The translations under genes were made by a program, and so were the position numbers. A stretch of DNA of 64,000 nt from Modestobacter sp. DSM 44400 (GTDB lineage: Bacteria > Actinomycetota > Actinomycetes > Mycobacteriales > Geodermatophilaceae): the NCBI RefSeq assembly GCF_900107175.1, contig NZ_FNOZ01000020.1, forward strand, positions 1-64,000, in the 5' to 3' direction. The notes beneath the pieces were generated by a model, which saw only the letters and a program-made list of their open reading frames with translations, was not told the origin of the DNA and made no database searches. This document shows, one piece after another, positions 45,717 through 56,265 of this stretch; the stretch's first letter is position 1; every line of letters starts with the position of its first letter.

Positions 45717-45854
45717 TCAGGCGGAGAGCTTGTCGCGACCCTTGCGCCGGCGGCCGGCGAGGATGGCGCGGCCGGCCCGGGTGCGCATGCGCAGCCGGAA
45801 GCCGTGGGTCTTGGACCGACGACGGTTGTTCGGCTGGAACGTGCGCTTGCTCAC
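45717..45854 (-). CDS. rpmH: 50S ribosomal protein L34
   Basis: 45 residues. [20 protein letters not shown] and the following [20 protein letters not shown] are unmistakable L34. GTG 45854 has GGGAG 6 nt upstream. First gene of the minus-strand rpmH-rnpA-yidD-yidC-jag-rsmG run. Confidence 0.98.
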   Translation of the reverse strand: MSKRTFQPNNRRRSKTHGFRLRMRTRAGRAILAGRRRKGRDKLSA

Positions 45855-46559
45855 GAGGGACTCCCACTTGCTGACGACGTCGGCGCGGCGGTGCCCGGAT
45901 CGGGCCTCACACGCGTGCGGGCACAGGAGGTCGCGGGGTCGCGACCGGGACCTGCACCCGAGGCTGGTTCGCCGCGGCCAGGCACGCTGCTCGGGCGATG
46001 GGTCTCCCGGGTGCGACGTGCGGTTGTCCACAGACTCCGACCAGCATAGCCGAGTCCCGCCGAGGGGCGGTGTCCGGTCGGGCCGGGGGCTGCGGTCCCG
46101 TCCGGGGCACGAGCGACCCACCATGATCGACCGCGGGGGTCGCCGGATGCGGAGCACACGCCGGACGACGCGACCGCATCCTCGGCGGGACGCGCCGGTC
46201 GTCGTTGCCGAGCTGTGGACGGGGCTGTTAGCGTCGCCGTCGCTCCATGTGGGACGACACGGTCCCCGAACGGGGCGGGCCCGGTCGGTCTGCCCCTGAT
46301 GCACCGCTCCACCGCTTGCCCGGACACCGGCCCTGACCAGCACCGACGCGATCTACCGGATCCCCGCGACCCAGCGGTCGACGGCGGAGGCCGTTGCCCG
46401 TGCACACTCTGTGGACACCGGTGTGGAACCAGCTGCGCCGGTTCTCCACACCTGGGGACCGGCCTGGGGTCCGCGTGGCTCCCGCAGACGCGGGACGCAC
46501 CCTCCGCCGAGGGACCGACGGGACAAGCAGAGCCGAAGCACGGGAAGGGACGACAGACG
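45855..46559. promoter_or_regulatory. rpmH-dnaA intergenic region with DnaA-box-like sites and divergent promoters
   Basis: 705 nt without a gene. DnaA-box-like sequences: TTGTCCACA at 46024-46032 (perfect), CTGTGGACG at about 46213-46221, TGTGGACAC at 46410-46418, and a TCTCCACAC near 46443. TAGCGT at 46229-46234 could be a -10 element for dnaA, giving a leader of about 320 nt. The sites suggest DnaA autoregulation and perhaps origin activity on this side too. Confidence 0.6.
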
Positions 46560-48521
46560 ATGGCCGACTCCACGGTCGACCTGGCGACGGTCTGGGACCA
46601 GATCCGCGAACGGCTCGCCACCAGCCTGTCCCCGCAGCAGAACGCCATGCTGAACCTGACCCGCCCGCTGGGCCTGGTGGAGGACACCGCCGTCCTGGCC
46701 GCGCCCAACGAGTTCACCCAGACGGTGCTCGAGTCGCGCATGCGGCTGGTGCTCGCCGAGGCGCTGTCCCAGCAGTTCGGCCGGGAGATCCGGGTCGCCG
46801 TCCAGCTCGAGGACGCCCCGGTGCAGCCGGGTGCCGGCACCGGGACGCCGGACGCGCAGCAGCCGCTGGATCCCCGCTGGGGTGCCGGTGGGCCGGCCGA
46901 CCGCGCGCCGGAGCGCCCCGCGGAGCGACCTGCCGCGACCCGGCCAGGCGACCGCTTCGAGTCCTACGTCCAGCAGCGCCTGCCCGACGAGCGGTACGCC
47001 GGCGACCGCTTCGCCGACGATCGGTTCACCGCCGACAGGTTCACCGCAGGGCGCTCGTCCGAGGAGTCCTTCGGCGACGACCGCTTCGCCGAGGGCTTCG
47101 CGGCCGGGCGGTCCGAGGAGGACCGCGCCGCCCGCGAGCGGGCCGCCCAGGATCGCGCCGACGAGGACCGGGCTGCCCGGGACCGCGCCGACGACGGCCG
47201 CAGCGCCTTCGGCGTGCGCACCGAGGCGTGGCTGCCCGAGTCCGGGGACGGCCGCGACTGGTCCCAGGGTGCCGACCGGTCGGCCGAGCCCGACGGCGAC
47301 CCCCGCGGCTCCGGCGGGCCGGCCGGGGACGACGCCCGCCGCGGTGCGGCGCCGTGGGACCTCGACCCGGCCGATCGCGCCGGTGACCGGGCTGCCGAGC
47401 GGCGCCCCGGCGAGCGCGGTGGCCAGGGCACCCGGGGTTCCGGCGCCGTCCCGCTGTTCGCCGACCGGCACCGTCCCGCCGGCCTGGACCCGGGGCTGAA
47501 CCCCAAGTACGTCTTCGACTCCTTCGTCATCGGCAACAGCAACCGGTTCGCCCATGCCGCGGCGGTCGCGGTGGCCGAGGCACCGGCCCGCGCCTACAAC
47601 CCGCTGTTCATCTACGGCGACTCGGGGCTGGGGAAGACCCACCTGCTGCACGCCATCGGGCACTACGCGGCCCGGATGTTCCCCAACGTGCGGGTGCGTT
47701 ACGTCAGCACGGAGGAGTTCACCAACGAGTTCATCAACCTGGTGCACTCCGGCCGGGCGGAGGACTTCCGTCGCCGCTACCGGGACATCGACTTCCTGCT
47801 GATCGACGACATCCAGTTCCTGGAGCGCGCCGAGCGCACCCAGGAGGAGTTCTTCCACACCTTCAACACGCTGCACAACGCCAGCAAGCAGATCGTCATC
47901 ACCTCCGACCGGGCGCCGAAGAAGCTGACGACGCTGGAGGACCGGCTCCGCACCCGCTTCGAGTGGGGCCTGATCACCGACGTCCAGGCCCCCGACCTGG
48001 AGACCCGCATCGCGATCCTGCGCAAGAAGGCGTGGGGGGAGCGGCTGCAGGCCCCCGACGCGGTGCTGGAGTTCATCGCCAGCAAGGTGCAGACCAACAT
48101 CCGCGAGCTCGAGGGCGCGCTGATCAGGGTCACCGCCTTCGCCAGCCTGAACAAGCAGCCGGTCGACCTGGCGTTGGCCGAGCTGGTCCTCAAGGACCTG
48201 ATCAGCGACGAGCAGGGCCCGCAGATCACCGCGGCGATCATCATGGCCGCCACCGCGGAGTACTTCTCCCTGACGATGGAGGAGCTGCAGGGCGCCAACC
48301 GAAGCCGCACGCTGGTCAACGCCCGGCAGATCGCCATGTACCTGTGCCGCGAGCTCACCGAGCTGTCCCTGCCGCGGATCGGCGCCTCCTTCGGCGGCAA
48401 GGACCACACCACGGTCATGCACGCGGTCAAGAAGATCACCGGCCTGATGAGCGAGCGCCGGGCGACGTACACGCAGGTCACCGAGCTCACCGCACGGATC
48501 AAGAGCCGCGCCCGTCAGTGA
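46560..48521 (+). CDS. dnaA: Chromosomal replication initiator DnaA
   Basis: 653 residues, well above the 450-520 usual outside Streptomyces. Domain I ([20 protein letters not shown]) ends near residue 85. Domain II, about 215 residues, is an Asp/Arg/Ala-rich low-complexity linker with units like [15 protein letters not shown] and [18 protein letters not shown]. The AAA+ core starts [20 protein letters not shown], with Walker [10 protein letters not shown] near residue 353, [11 protein letters not shown] and the initiator motif. Domain IV ends with [17 protein letters not shown], the DnaA-box contact. Starts bidirectional replication at the adjacent oriC. Confidence 0.98.
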   Translation: MADSTVDLATVWDQIRERLATSLSPQQNAMLNLTRPLGLVEDTAVLAAPNEFTQTVLESRMRLVLAEALSQQFGREIRVAVQLEDAPVQPGAGTGTPDAQQPLDPRWGAGGPADRAPERPAERPAATRPGDRFESYVQQRLPDERYAGDRFADDRFTADRFTAGRSSEESFGDDRFAEGFAAGRSEEDRAARERAAQDRADEDRAARDRADDGRSAFGVRTEAWLPESGDGRDWSQGADRSAEPDGDPRGSGGPAGDDARRGAAPWDLDPADRAGDRAAERRPGERGGQGTRGSGAVPLFADRHRPAGLDPGLNPKYVFDSFVIGNSNRFAHAAAVAVAEAPARAYNPLFIYGDSGLGKTHLLHAIGHYAARMFPNVRVRYVSTEEFTNEFINLVHSGRAEDFRRRYRDIDFLLIDDIQFLERAERTQEEFFHTFNTLHNASKQIVITSDRAPKKLTTLEDRLRTRFEWGLITDVQAPDLETRIAILRKKAWGERLQAPDAVLEFIASKVQTNIRELEGALIRVTAFASLNKQPVDLALAELVLKDLISDEQGPQITAAIIMAATAEYFSLTMEELQGANRSRTLVNARQIAMYLCRELTELSLPRIGASFGGKDHTTVMHAVKKITGLMSERRATYTQVTELTARIKSRARQ

Positions 48522-49168
48522 CCTTCCGGTGACCGACCGCCCCTGGACGACGGTCACCGTCCCCGCACATGTCGCCTTGTCCCCAGGGCTGTGCACAGGT
48601 TGGGGAGAGCGGTTGCGCACTCCCGACCATCGGGCAACCGCCTGGCCGAGGGCCCGCCGCCGTGGCCGGGCCCCCCGCTGACCTGCGACGTCCACCGTTG
48701 CGCCGCCCGCTGTCCACATCCTGCGGACGACGCTGGGGGCCTCCACGGCGCCTGCCGCGGTCGGGGGCAGGGCATGGGGACGACCCTGGGTGCCGCCAGG
48801 GGACGGCGGGTGGAGACCGGTCGTGGACGGTGCACAGCGGTCGAGTTGTCCACGTGTCGACACAGGAAGACGGTTCACGGCTCACAGCGCACCAACAGGG
48901 CCATTTCGGGGGTGACCTCCACGAAGGGGCTCGATCCCCAGGTTCCACATACGTGATGACGAAGATGAAGTACTTCTCTCCAGGTGTTCTCCAACCACAT
49001 TCAGGATGGGGACGTGCCGGTCCGGGGCCCGGACGGAACCGCCGAGCGGGCAGGGACGAGGGCAGTGGAGACGCGGGGGGCCTGCGCAGGAGAGGATGGT
49101 CGCCGCACACCGCGCCGGACCAGCCAGCGCAGCCGAGCAGTGTGCACCGACAAGGGGTGGGGTACAGC
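48522..49168. other. oriC region (dnaA-dnaN intergenic)
   Basis: 647 nt without a gene between dnaA and dnaN, the standard origin place in actinobacteria. DnaA-box-like sites: TTGTCCCCA 48577-48585, CTGTCCACA 48710-48718, TTGTCCACG 48846-48854, plus weaker GTGCACAG and CTCCACGAA-like sequences. The least GC-rich part (48950-48985, containing ACATACGTGATGACGAAG) is the best candidate for the unwinding element. Frames open across it show no protein family. Confidence 0.85.
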
Positions 49169-50329
49169 ATGAAGTTCCGGGTGGCACGAGAGGTGCTCGC
49201 CGAGGCGGTCGCCTGGACGGCGCGCAGCCTGCCGCCGCGTCCCTCGGTGCCGGTGCTGGCCGGGATCATGTTGGAGGTCGAGGGCAACCAACTGTCGGTG
49301 TCCGGCTTCGATTACGAGGTCTCGGCGCGGTCGGAGATCGATGTTCAGTCCACCGAGGGCGGCCGTTCCCTGGTCCCCGGCCGGCTGCTCGCCGAGATCA
49401 CCCGCGCGCTCCCGCCGCACCCGGTGGAGATCGTCGCCGAGGGCGCCCGGTTGTCGATCAGCTGCGGCAACGCGAAATTCAGCCTGCCGACGCTGCCGGT
49501 GGAGGACTACCCGTCCCTGCCGTCGATGCCCTCCACCGCAGGGGTCGTCGACAGTGACGCCTTCGCCGAGGCGGTCAGCCAGGTCGCCGTGGCCGCCGGC
49601 CGGGACGACACCTTGCCGATGCTGACCGGCGTCCGGCTGGAGATCGAGGACGACCTGGTCACACTGGCCGCCACCGACCGCTACCGGCTCGCGGTGCGCG
49701 AGTTCGCCTGGCGCCCGGAGACCCCTGGGTTGTCCGCGGCCGTGCTGGTCCCGGCGCGCACCCTGGCCGACGCGGCGAAGACGCTGACCAGTGGCCCCGA
49801 GGTCGTTCTCTCGTTGTCCTCCGGCGGCTCGGGCGAGGGCATCCTGGGCCTGTCGGGCAAGGACCGGCAGACCACGACCCGGCTGCTGGACGCCGAGTTC
49901 GTCAAGTACCGGGCGATCATGCCCAGCGAGTCGACCTCCAGCGCGATGCTGCCGGTGGCGCTCTTCACCGACGCGGCCAAGCGCGTCGCCCTGGTCGCCG
50001 AGCGGGGCACCCCGCTGCGTTGCGAGTTCACCCCGGGGCAGGTCACGCTGCGCGCCGGTGGCACCGACGACGAGGGTCAGGCGGAGGAGCGCTGCGACGT
50101 CGACTTCGACGGGGACGCGCTGACCATCGGCTTCAACCCGACATTTCTGCTCGACGGGCTGGCCGCGGTGCACACCGACCGGGCGCGGCTGGACTTCACC
50201 ACCGCGCTGAAGCCCGCCGTCCTCTCCGGCGTCGCAGAGCCGGCCGCCGATGACGGTGGCGAGCAGCGCCCGGCCGAGCGCCCGGGCAGCTACCGCTACC
50301 TGATCATGCCGGTGCGACTGCCCGGCTGA
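49169..50329 (+). CDS. dnaN: DNA polymerase III beta sliding clamp
   Basis: 386 residues. MKFRVAREVLAEAVAWTARS, RPSVPVLAGIMLEV, FSLPTLPVEDYPSLP, ATDRYRLAVREF and the C-terminal YRYLIMPVRLPG define the three clamp domains and the hydrophobic partner-binding pocket. ATG 49169 lies just past oriC. A stop-proximal hairpin repeat follows, separating dnaN from gnd. Confidence 0.98.
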   Translation: MKFRVAREVLAEAVAWTARSLPPRPSVPVLAGIMLEVEGNQLSVSGFDYEVSARSEIDVQSTEGGRSLVPGRLLAEITRALPPHPVEIVAEGARLSISCGNAKFSLPTLPVEDYPSLPSMPSTAGVVDSDAFAEAVSQVAVAAGRDDTLPMLTGVRLEIEDDLVTLAATDRYRLAVREFAWRPETPGLSAAVLVPARTLADAAKTLTSGPEVVLSLSSGGSGEGILGLSGKDRQTTTRLLDAEFVKYRAIMPSESTSSAMLPVALFTDAAKRVALVAERGTPLRCEFTPGQVTLRAGGTDDEGQAEERCDVDFDGDALTIGFNPTFLLDGLAAVHTDRARLDFTTALKPAVLSGVAEPAADDGGEQRPAERPGSYRYLIMPVRLPG

Positions 50330-50333
50330 AGTA

Positions 50334-50394
50334 GGACCACCCTTCCCCCCACGCCTCGCAAGCTCGGCGCGGGCCCCTGAAGGGTGGCCGTTCC
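50334..50394 (+). repeat. Stop-proximal hairpin repeat, copy after dnaN
   Basis: Begins 4 nt after the dnaN stop: outer arms GGACCACCCTTC / GAAGGGTGGCC, inner CCCACGC/GCGCGGG, tip CTCGCAAGCTCG. Compensatory differences from other copies (CACCC/GGGTG here, CCCCC/GGGGG at 23696) keep the stem paired. Confidence 0.85.
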
Positions 50395-50516
50395 AGGACG
50401 TCACCGTGCTCGGCGCGGGGCCCTGGACGGGGCCGCGGGGGGTCCGTCGCGCGGCTGCCGCCGGCGACGAGCACGATGGCGGGGGAACGTCCGCCGAGAA
50501 GGAGAGGGACCGAATC

Positions 50517-51449
<933 letters not shown>

Positions 51450-51500
51450 CCGAGCCGGCGAGGTCACCCGGATGAACCACATCGCTGGATGGGTGTGACC

Positions 51501-52697
51501 GTGTACGTCCGGCACCTGCAGGTCGGCCAGTTCCGCAGCTGGGAGTCCGCCGACCTGGCGCTGACCCCCGGCCCGACGGTGCTGGTCGGTCGCAACGGCC
51601 AGGGCAAGACCAACCTGGTCGAGGCGGTCGGCTACCTGGCCACGCTGAGCAGTCACCGGGTCTCCTCCGACGCGCCGCTGGTGCGGCACGGCGCCAGCCA
51701 GGCCGTCGTCCGCGCCGCGCTGCGCCGCGACGAGCGTGAGCTGCTCGTCGAGGTGGAGATCAACCCCGGGCGGGCCAACCGGGTGCGGGTCAACCGGGCG
51801 CCGCTGCCCCGACCGCGTGAGCTGCTCGGGCTGGTCAAGACCGTGCTGTTCGCCCCGGAGGACCTCTCCCTGGTGCGCGGCGACCCGGCCGAGCGGCGCC
51901 GATTCCTCGACGACCTCCTGGTGACGCGCACACCGCGGCTGGCCGGGGTGCGCAGCGACTACGAGCGGGTCCTCAAACAGCGCAACGCCCTGCTGAAGAC
52001 GGCGAAGCTGGCGCGGGGCAACGCGCTGGCCACCCTGGACGTGTGGGACGGCCACCTCACCGATCTCGGCGGTCAGTTGCTCGCCGCCCGGCTGCAGCTG
52101 GTCACCGCCCTGGCGCCGCATGTCGCCGCGGCCTACGCCGGGGTGGCCGGTCCGGGCGCGGACGCCGCAGCGCTGGGCTACGCCAGCACCGTCCCGTTGG
52201 CCGGCGAAGGCGCTCCACTGGGTCCCGACCGGGCGCTGCCCGGCGCCGCCGAGCTGTCCGCCGCGCTGGCGGCCCGGGTCGCCGAGCGCCGCGGCGAGGA
52301 GGTCGACCGGGGAGTCACCCTGGTCGGCCCGCACCGCGACGACCTGGTCCTGCACCTCGGACCGGCGCCGGCCAAGGGGTACGCCAGCCACGGCGAGTCC
52401 TGGTCCCTCGCCCTCGCCCTCAAGCTGGCCTGCTTCGCGCTGCTGCGCGCCGAGGGCGAGGACCCGATCCTGGTTCTGGACGACGTCTTCGCCGAGCTGG
52501 ACGCCGGCCGGCGCACGGCGCTGGCCGCGGTGGCCGCCACCGCCGAGCAGACGCTGATCACTGCGGCCGTGGCCGAGGACGTCCCCGCCGCACTGCGCGG
52601 CACCCGGGTGCAGGTGGCCGACGGCCAGGCGGTCGTCCTGCCGTTCTCCGCAGACATGGCCATCCCTGCGGACGTCGGGCCGGTGTCCGGTGGCTGA
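51501..52697 (+). CDS. recF: DNA replication and repair protein RecF
   Basis: 398 residues from GTG 51501 (ATG 51489 is four codons earlier). [18 protein letters not shown], Walker [56 protein letters not shown] and the signature/Walker [16 protein letters not shown] ... [13 protein letters not shown] are complete. Loads RecA at gaps during recombination repair. Overlaps dciA by 8 nt. Confidence 0.96.
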   Translation: MYVRHLQVGQFRSWESADLALTPGPTVLVGRNGQGKTNLVEAVGYLATLSSHRVSSDAPLVRHGASQAVVRAALRRDERELLVEVEINPGRANRVRVNRAPLPRPRELLGLVKTVLFAPEDLSLVRGDPAERRRFLDDLLVTRTPRLAGVRSDYERVLKQRNALLKTAKLARGNALATLDVWDGHLTDLGGQLLAARLQLVTALAPHVAAAYAGVAGPGADAAALGYASTVPLAGEGAPLGPDRALPGAAELSAALAARVAERRGEEVDRGVTLVGPHRDDLVLHLGPAPAKGYASHGESWSLALALKLACFALLRAEGEDPILVLDDVFAELDAGRRTALAAVAATAEQTLITAAVAEDVPAALRGTRVQVADGQAVVLPFSADMAIPADVGPVSGG

Positions 52698-53190
52698 GGA
52701 GCGCCCGGCCCGGCCCTCGGACATCGCCCGCGCCGCGCTGGACGCCGCCCGCGCGGCGTCGGCCGCCCGCCCGCAGCCGACCCGCCGGCGGGTCGCCGGA
52801 CCGCGGCGCCGGTGGACCGGGCCGCACCCGGGCGCCGACGACCCGCAGCTGCTGGGGTCGCTGGTCGACTCGCTGGTCACCCAGCAGGACTGGACGTCGC
52901 GCACCAAGGTCGGCGCGGTCTTCGGCCGTTGGGACACCCTTGTCGGACCCGACATCGCCGAGCACTGCCGGCCGCAGTCGCTGTCGGAGGGTGAGCTGCT
53001 GGTCATCGCGGAGTCGACCGCCTGGGCGACCCAGCTGCGGCTGATGGCCCCCTCGATCCTGGCCAAGCTGCACGCGCAGGTGGGCGGGGACGTCGTGACC
53101 CGGCTGCGCGTTGTGGGACCGACGGCACCGAACTGGAAGAAGGGCCCGCGCACCGTGCGCGGACGCGGGCCACGCGACACCTACGGCTGA
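52690..53190 (+). CDS. dciA: DciA-like DUF721 protein (helicase loader)
   Basis: 166 residues. The DUF721 core is [38 protein letters not shown] and [21 protein letters not shown]; a Pro/Arg-rich segment precedes it. DciA recruits the replicative helicase DnaB in bacteria without DnaC, and lies between recF and gyrB in actinobacteria (Rv0004). GTG 52690 overlaps the recF stop. Confidence 0.92.
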   Translation: MAEERPARPSDIARAALDAARAASAARPQPTRRRVAGPRRRWTGPHPGADDPQLLGSLVDSLVTQQDWTSRTKVGAVFGRWDTLVGPDIAEHCRPQSLSEGELLVIAESTAWATQLRLMAPSILAKLHAQVGGDVVTRLRVVGPTAPNWKKGPRTVRGRGPRDTYG

Positions 53191-53258
53191 GCGAGGAGCC
53201 CCATGGAACGCTTGACAGCACGGCGTAGCCGTTCCCTGCCTGCACCGGAGGTGGGTCG

Positions 53259-54200
53259 ATGAGCAGCCCCCACGACCGCGACGGCTTCGATGACCGCGGA
53301 CCCGGCGACTGGCAGGAACCCGAACACCTCGCCGAGGGCGGCGGCGAGGGCACCGGGGCCGCCGACCGGCCCGCGGACCCACCGAACGCAGCCCCGGGCC
53401 CATCCACCGGGAGCACCGCCTGGCAGCCCCCGGGTTGGGACCTGCCCACCGTGGAGCCCGAGCGCTCGACGATCGAGCCCGCGGTTCCGCAGTCGCAGCC
53501 GCCGGCCCCCGACGAACGCCAGGACGACGCCCTCCCACCGGCCGAGCAGGCGCCAAGTGGTCCCCGCGGGCTGTTCGGCCCGCGCCGGCGCCGGGAGCCC
53601 GGCGCCGCGGAGCAGGTGTTCCGGCGGGAGACCGACCCGGTCGGCGTCCAGGCCTGGGCGCTGCACCACGGCTGGGTGGCCTCCGACGGCACCGGGCCAC
53701 AGGACGCACCGCTGGTCGACCTGGTGCGCTCGGCGCCGGTGCGCCCGGCCAAGGAGGACTGCCCGGGCAACGTCGTCCGCGGCCGGGGCATGGGCCTGGA
53801 CCTGGTCGCCTTCGACGTCGTCTACGAGACGCCCCGCTACGCCGTGCCCCGGTGGGCGGTCACCGCTGCGCCGGTGCTGGGCGACGTCCCGTCCTTCCGG
53901 CTGACCCCGGCCCGGTTCTGGAAGCACCGCACCGGCGGGCTGCTGCAGGTTCCCAGCGGCGACCCGGAGTTCGACCTGCGCTGGGTGCTGCTCGCCGCCG
54001 TCGACGGCCCGCAGGTGCGCCGGGTGGTCGAGGACCCGGTGGTCCGCCAGCTGCTGCTGGGCACCGACGACGGTGACGAGCTGTGGTCGGCTGCCGGCTT
54101 CGTGGCCGCCGTGCGCCCGGACGGGCACCGTCCGCAGCTGATCGAGCACCACGCCCGGCTGCTGGCCGTCGTGGTCGGCGCGCTCGCCGCCGCGGCCTGA
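53259..54200 (+). CDS. Hypothetical protein with disordered N-terminus
   Basis: 313 residues from ATG 53259, with GGAGG 7-8 nt upstream. The first 120 residues are Pro/Glu/Asp-rich and disordered. The rest is a compact fold: QAWALHHGWVASDGTG, RGRGMGLDLVAFDVVYETPRYAVPRWAVTA, FRLTPARFWKHRTGGLLQV, PEFDLRWVLLAAVDGPQVRR and a final hydrophobic stretch LLAVVVGALAAAA. No membrane helix is certain. I do not recognise the family by name; similar proteins in actinobacteria are annotated as hypothetical. It is not part of the mycobacterial origin order. Confidence 0.7.
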   Translation: MSSPHDRDGFDDRGPGDWQEPEHLAEGGGEGTGAADRPADPPNAAPGPSTGSTAWQPPGWDLPTVEPERSTIEPAVPQSQPPAPDERQDDALPPAEQAPSGPRGLFGPRRRREPGAAEQVFRRETDPVGVQAWALHHGWVASDGTGPQDAPLVDLVRSAPVRPAKEDCPGNVVRGRGMGLDLVAFDVVYETPRYAVPRWAVTAAPVLGDVPSFRLTPARFWKHRTGGLLQVPSGDPEFDLRWVLLAAVDGPQVRRVVEDPVVRQLLLGTDDGDELWSAAGFVAAVRPDGHRPQLIEHHARLLAVVVGALAAAA

Positions 54201-54270
54201 GCAGGCCGCCCTGAGCAGCGCCGCAGGCGGGGACGCCGGCGCCCTGCCCACCGCCGGGCTGCGGGAGCTG

Positions 54271-55998
54271 TTGCCGTTGCTCCGGCCGCACCGCCGTGCG
54301 CTGGTCGGGGCCGCGGTGCTCTCGCTGGTCTCCGCCGCCGCGGCGCTGGCCCAGCCGGCGCTGGTCGGCCGGGTCGTCGGCGCGGTCGGCTCCGGCCGCA
54401 CGGTGCTGCCGGGGATCGGCGCGCTCGTCGTCGTGCTGGTGGCCGCGGCGGTGCTCGGTGCCGGCCAGCAGTACCTCCTGCAGCGGACGGCGGAGGGCAT
54501 CGTCCTCACCACCCGCCGGACGCTGACCGACCGGCTGCTCCGGCTGCCGGTCGCCGAGTACGACCGGCGCCGGACCGGGGACCTGATGTCCCGCGTCGGC
54601 TCGGACACCACCCTGCTGCGGGCCACGGTCACCAGCGGCGTCATCGAGGTCGGCGGCTCGCTGGTGGTCGGCATCGGTGCGCTGGTGGCGATGGCGTTGG
54701 TCGACGTCTGGCTCCTGCTGGTGACGGTGGCCTCGGTCAGCGTCGGGGTAACCACGGCGGTGCTGGCCGCGCGGCGGGTTCGCGGGCTCGCGCGGCTGGC
54801 CCAGGAGCAGGTCGGCGCGATGAGCGCGGCAGTGGAACGGGCGCTGTCGGCGGTGCGCACCATCCGGGCCAGCGGGGCGACCGGCCGGGAGGTCGCCGTG
54901 GTCGGCACCCGCGCGGAGCGGACCTTCGACGCGGGGGTGCAGGTCGCCCGGCTGCAGGCGCTGGTCTCCCCGGCCGGGTCGATTGCCGTCCAGGGCGCCT
55001 TTCTGGCCGTGCTCGGCCTGGGCGGCTACCGGGTGGCCACCGGCTCGATCGCCGTGGCCGACCTGGTCTCCTTCATTCTCTACCTGTTCCTGTTGGTCAT
55101 GCCGCTGGGTCAGGTGATCCGCGCCTACACCGAGCTGCAGACCGGGCTGGGTGCGCTGGCCCGGGTGCAGGAGGTGCTCGCGCTGGAGCCCGAGCGCGAC
55201 GACGTGCCAGAGGCACCGCACCGCCCCGGGACGACGACTGTCCTGCGGCTGCCCGCCGCCGGGGACCCGACCCCGCTGCTCGAGCTGGACGGCGTCGACT
55301 TCGGCTACCCCGACGGCACGCAGGTGCTGCACGGCGTCTCCTTCGCCGTTTCGGCTGGCACCCGCACCGCGCTGGTCGGGCCCTCCGGCGCCGGGAAGTC
55401 CACGGTGCTGGCCCTGGTCGAGGGCTTCTACCCGCTGTCCGGCGGCGTACTGCGGTGGGCCGGCACCGACGTCCGCGAGCTGCCCCGGGCGGCGCTGCGC
55501 GCGCGGCTGGGCTACGTCGAGCAGGAGGCCCCGGTGCTCGCCGGCACCGTCCGGGACAACTTGCTGCTGGCCGCACCCGACGTCGGGGACGACCGGCTCT
55601 GGGCGGCACTGGCCGACGTGGGGCTGACCGAGCTCGTGCAGCGCTCGGCGCGCGGGCTGGACGTGCCGGTGGGGGACGACGGGGTGCTGCTGTCCGGCGG
55701 CGAGCGGCAGCGGCTGGCCATCGCCCGCTCTCTCCTGGCCCGGCCGGCGTTGCTGCTGCTGGACGAGCCGACGGCCAGCCTGGACGCCCGCAACGAGGGG
55801 TTGCTGCGCCGCACGCTGACCACCGCCGCGGCCGACCGCGCCCTGTTGGTAGTCGCCCACCGGCTGTCCACGGTCCTGGACAGCGACCAGATCGTGGTGC
55901 TGGACGGCGGCTGGGTGACCGCCGTCGGTACGCACCCGGAGCTGCTGGAGACAAGCCCGCTGTACCGCGAGCTCGCGACGGCGCAGCTGCTCGTCTGA
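54271..55998 (+). CDS. ABC exporter, fused permease and ATPase
   Basis: 575 residues from TTG 54271; the true start may lie a few codons upstream, since the frame is open to 54199. Six helices in the first 300 residues (ABC_membrane), with the coupling sequence PVAEYDRRRTGDLMSRVGSD. ATPase: Walker A GPSGAGKST, Q-loop YVEQEAPV, signature LLSGGERQRLAIARSL, Walker B ALLLLDEPTASLD and the His switch VVAHRLSTV. A half-transporter that should work as a homodimer exporting lipids or drugs; the substrate is unknown. Followed by a parS site. Confidence 0.9.
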   Translation: MPLLRPHRRALVGAAVLSLVSAAAALAQPALVGRVVGAVGSGRTVLPGIGALVVVLVAAAVLGAGQQYLLQRTAEGIVLTTRRTLTDRLLRLPVAEYDRRRTGDLMSRVGSDTTLLRATVTSGVIEVGGSLVVGIGALVAMALVDVWLLLVTVASVSVGVTTAVLAARRVRGLARLAQEQVGAMSAAVERALSAVRTIRASGATGREVAVVGTRAERTFDAGVQVARLQALVSPAGSIAVQGAFLAVLGLGGYRVATGSIAVADLVSFILYLFLLVMPLGQVIRAYTELQTGLGALARVQEVLALEPERDDVPEAPHRPGTTTVLRLPAAGDPTPLLELDGVDFGYPDGTQVLHGVSFAVSAGTRTALVGPSGAGKSTVLALVEGFYPLSGGVLRWAGTDVRELPRAALRARLGYVEQEAPVLAGTVRDNLLLAAPDVGDDRLWAALADVGLTELVQRSARGLDVPVGDDGVLLSGGERQRLAIARSLLARPALLLLDEPTASLDARNEGLLRRTLTTAAADRALLVVAHRLSTVLDSDQIVVLDGGWVTAVGTHPELLETSPLYRELATAQLLV

Positions 55999-56007
55999 GC
56001 CACCCGC

Positions 56008-56021
56008 GTTCCACGTGGAAC
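56008..56021. promoter_or_regulatory. parS site 3
   Basis: GTTCCACGTGGAAC lies 9 nt after the ABC exporter stop, about 14 kb from sites 1 and 2 and on the other side of oriC. Confidence 0.92.
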
Positions 56022-56265
56022 GAGAGCGGCACCAGCGCCCCGAGGACGGTGTGTCGACGTCCGGGCCAACACGGGTGGTGGTCGATGTGTCGGGAGGGGC
56101 TCTCGAGCGACGTCAGGGCGTGGATGGCGGCGCCCTGTGGTGCAGACCCGGTAGGCTGGGGGAGTCACACCGCCAGCAGCCCGCTGAGCGCCGTTCTGCG
56201 CCTCCGTCGACCCCGTCGTCGGTCCTGCGCGCCCGGCGCCTGGCTGCGCGAGAGAAGGGCCCCAC
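56022..56265. promoter_or_regulatory. gyrB leader region
   Basis: 244 nt without a gene. It should contain the gyrB promoter; TAGGCT at about 56153-56158 in GGTAGGCTGGG is a possible -10 element. GAAGGG about 9 nt before GTG 56266 is the likely ribosome site. Confidence 0.45.

Noticed and set aside
46353-48878. Minus-strand 841-codon frame opposite dnaA
   Set aside because: Shadow of dnaA; composition typical of antisense frames in high-GC DNA.
48591-48956. Small open frames inside oriC as genes
   Set aside because: No family motif or ribosome site, and they cover DnaA boxes.
48569-49168. Reading frame extending dnaN upstream by 200 codons
   Set aside because: It runs through oriC; the clamp family begins at ATG 49169.
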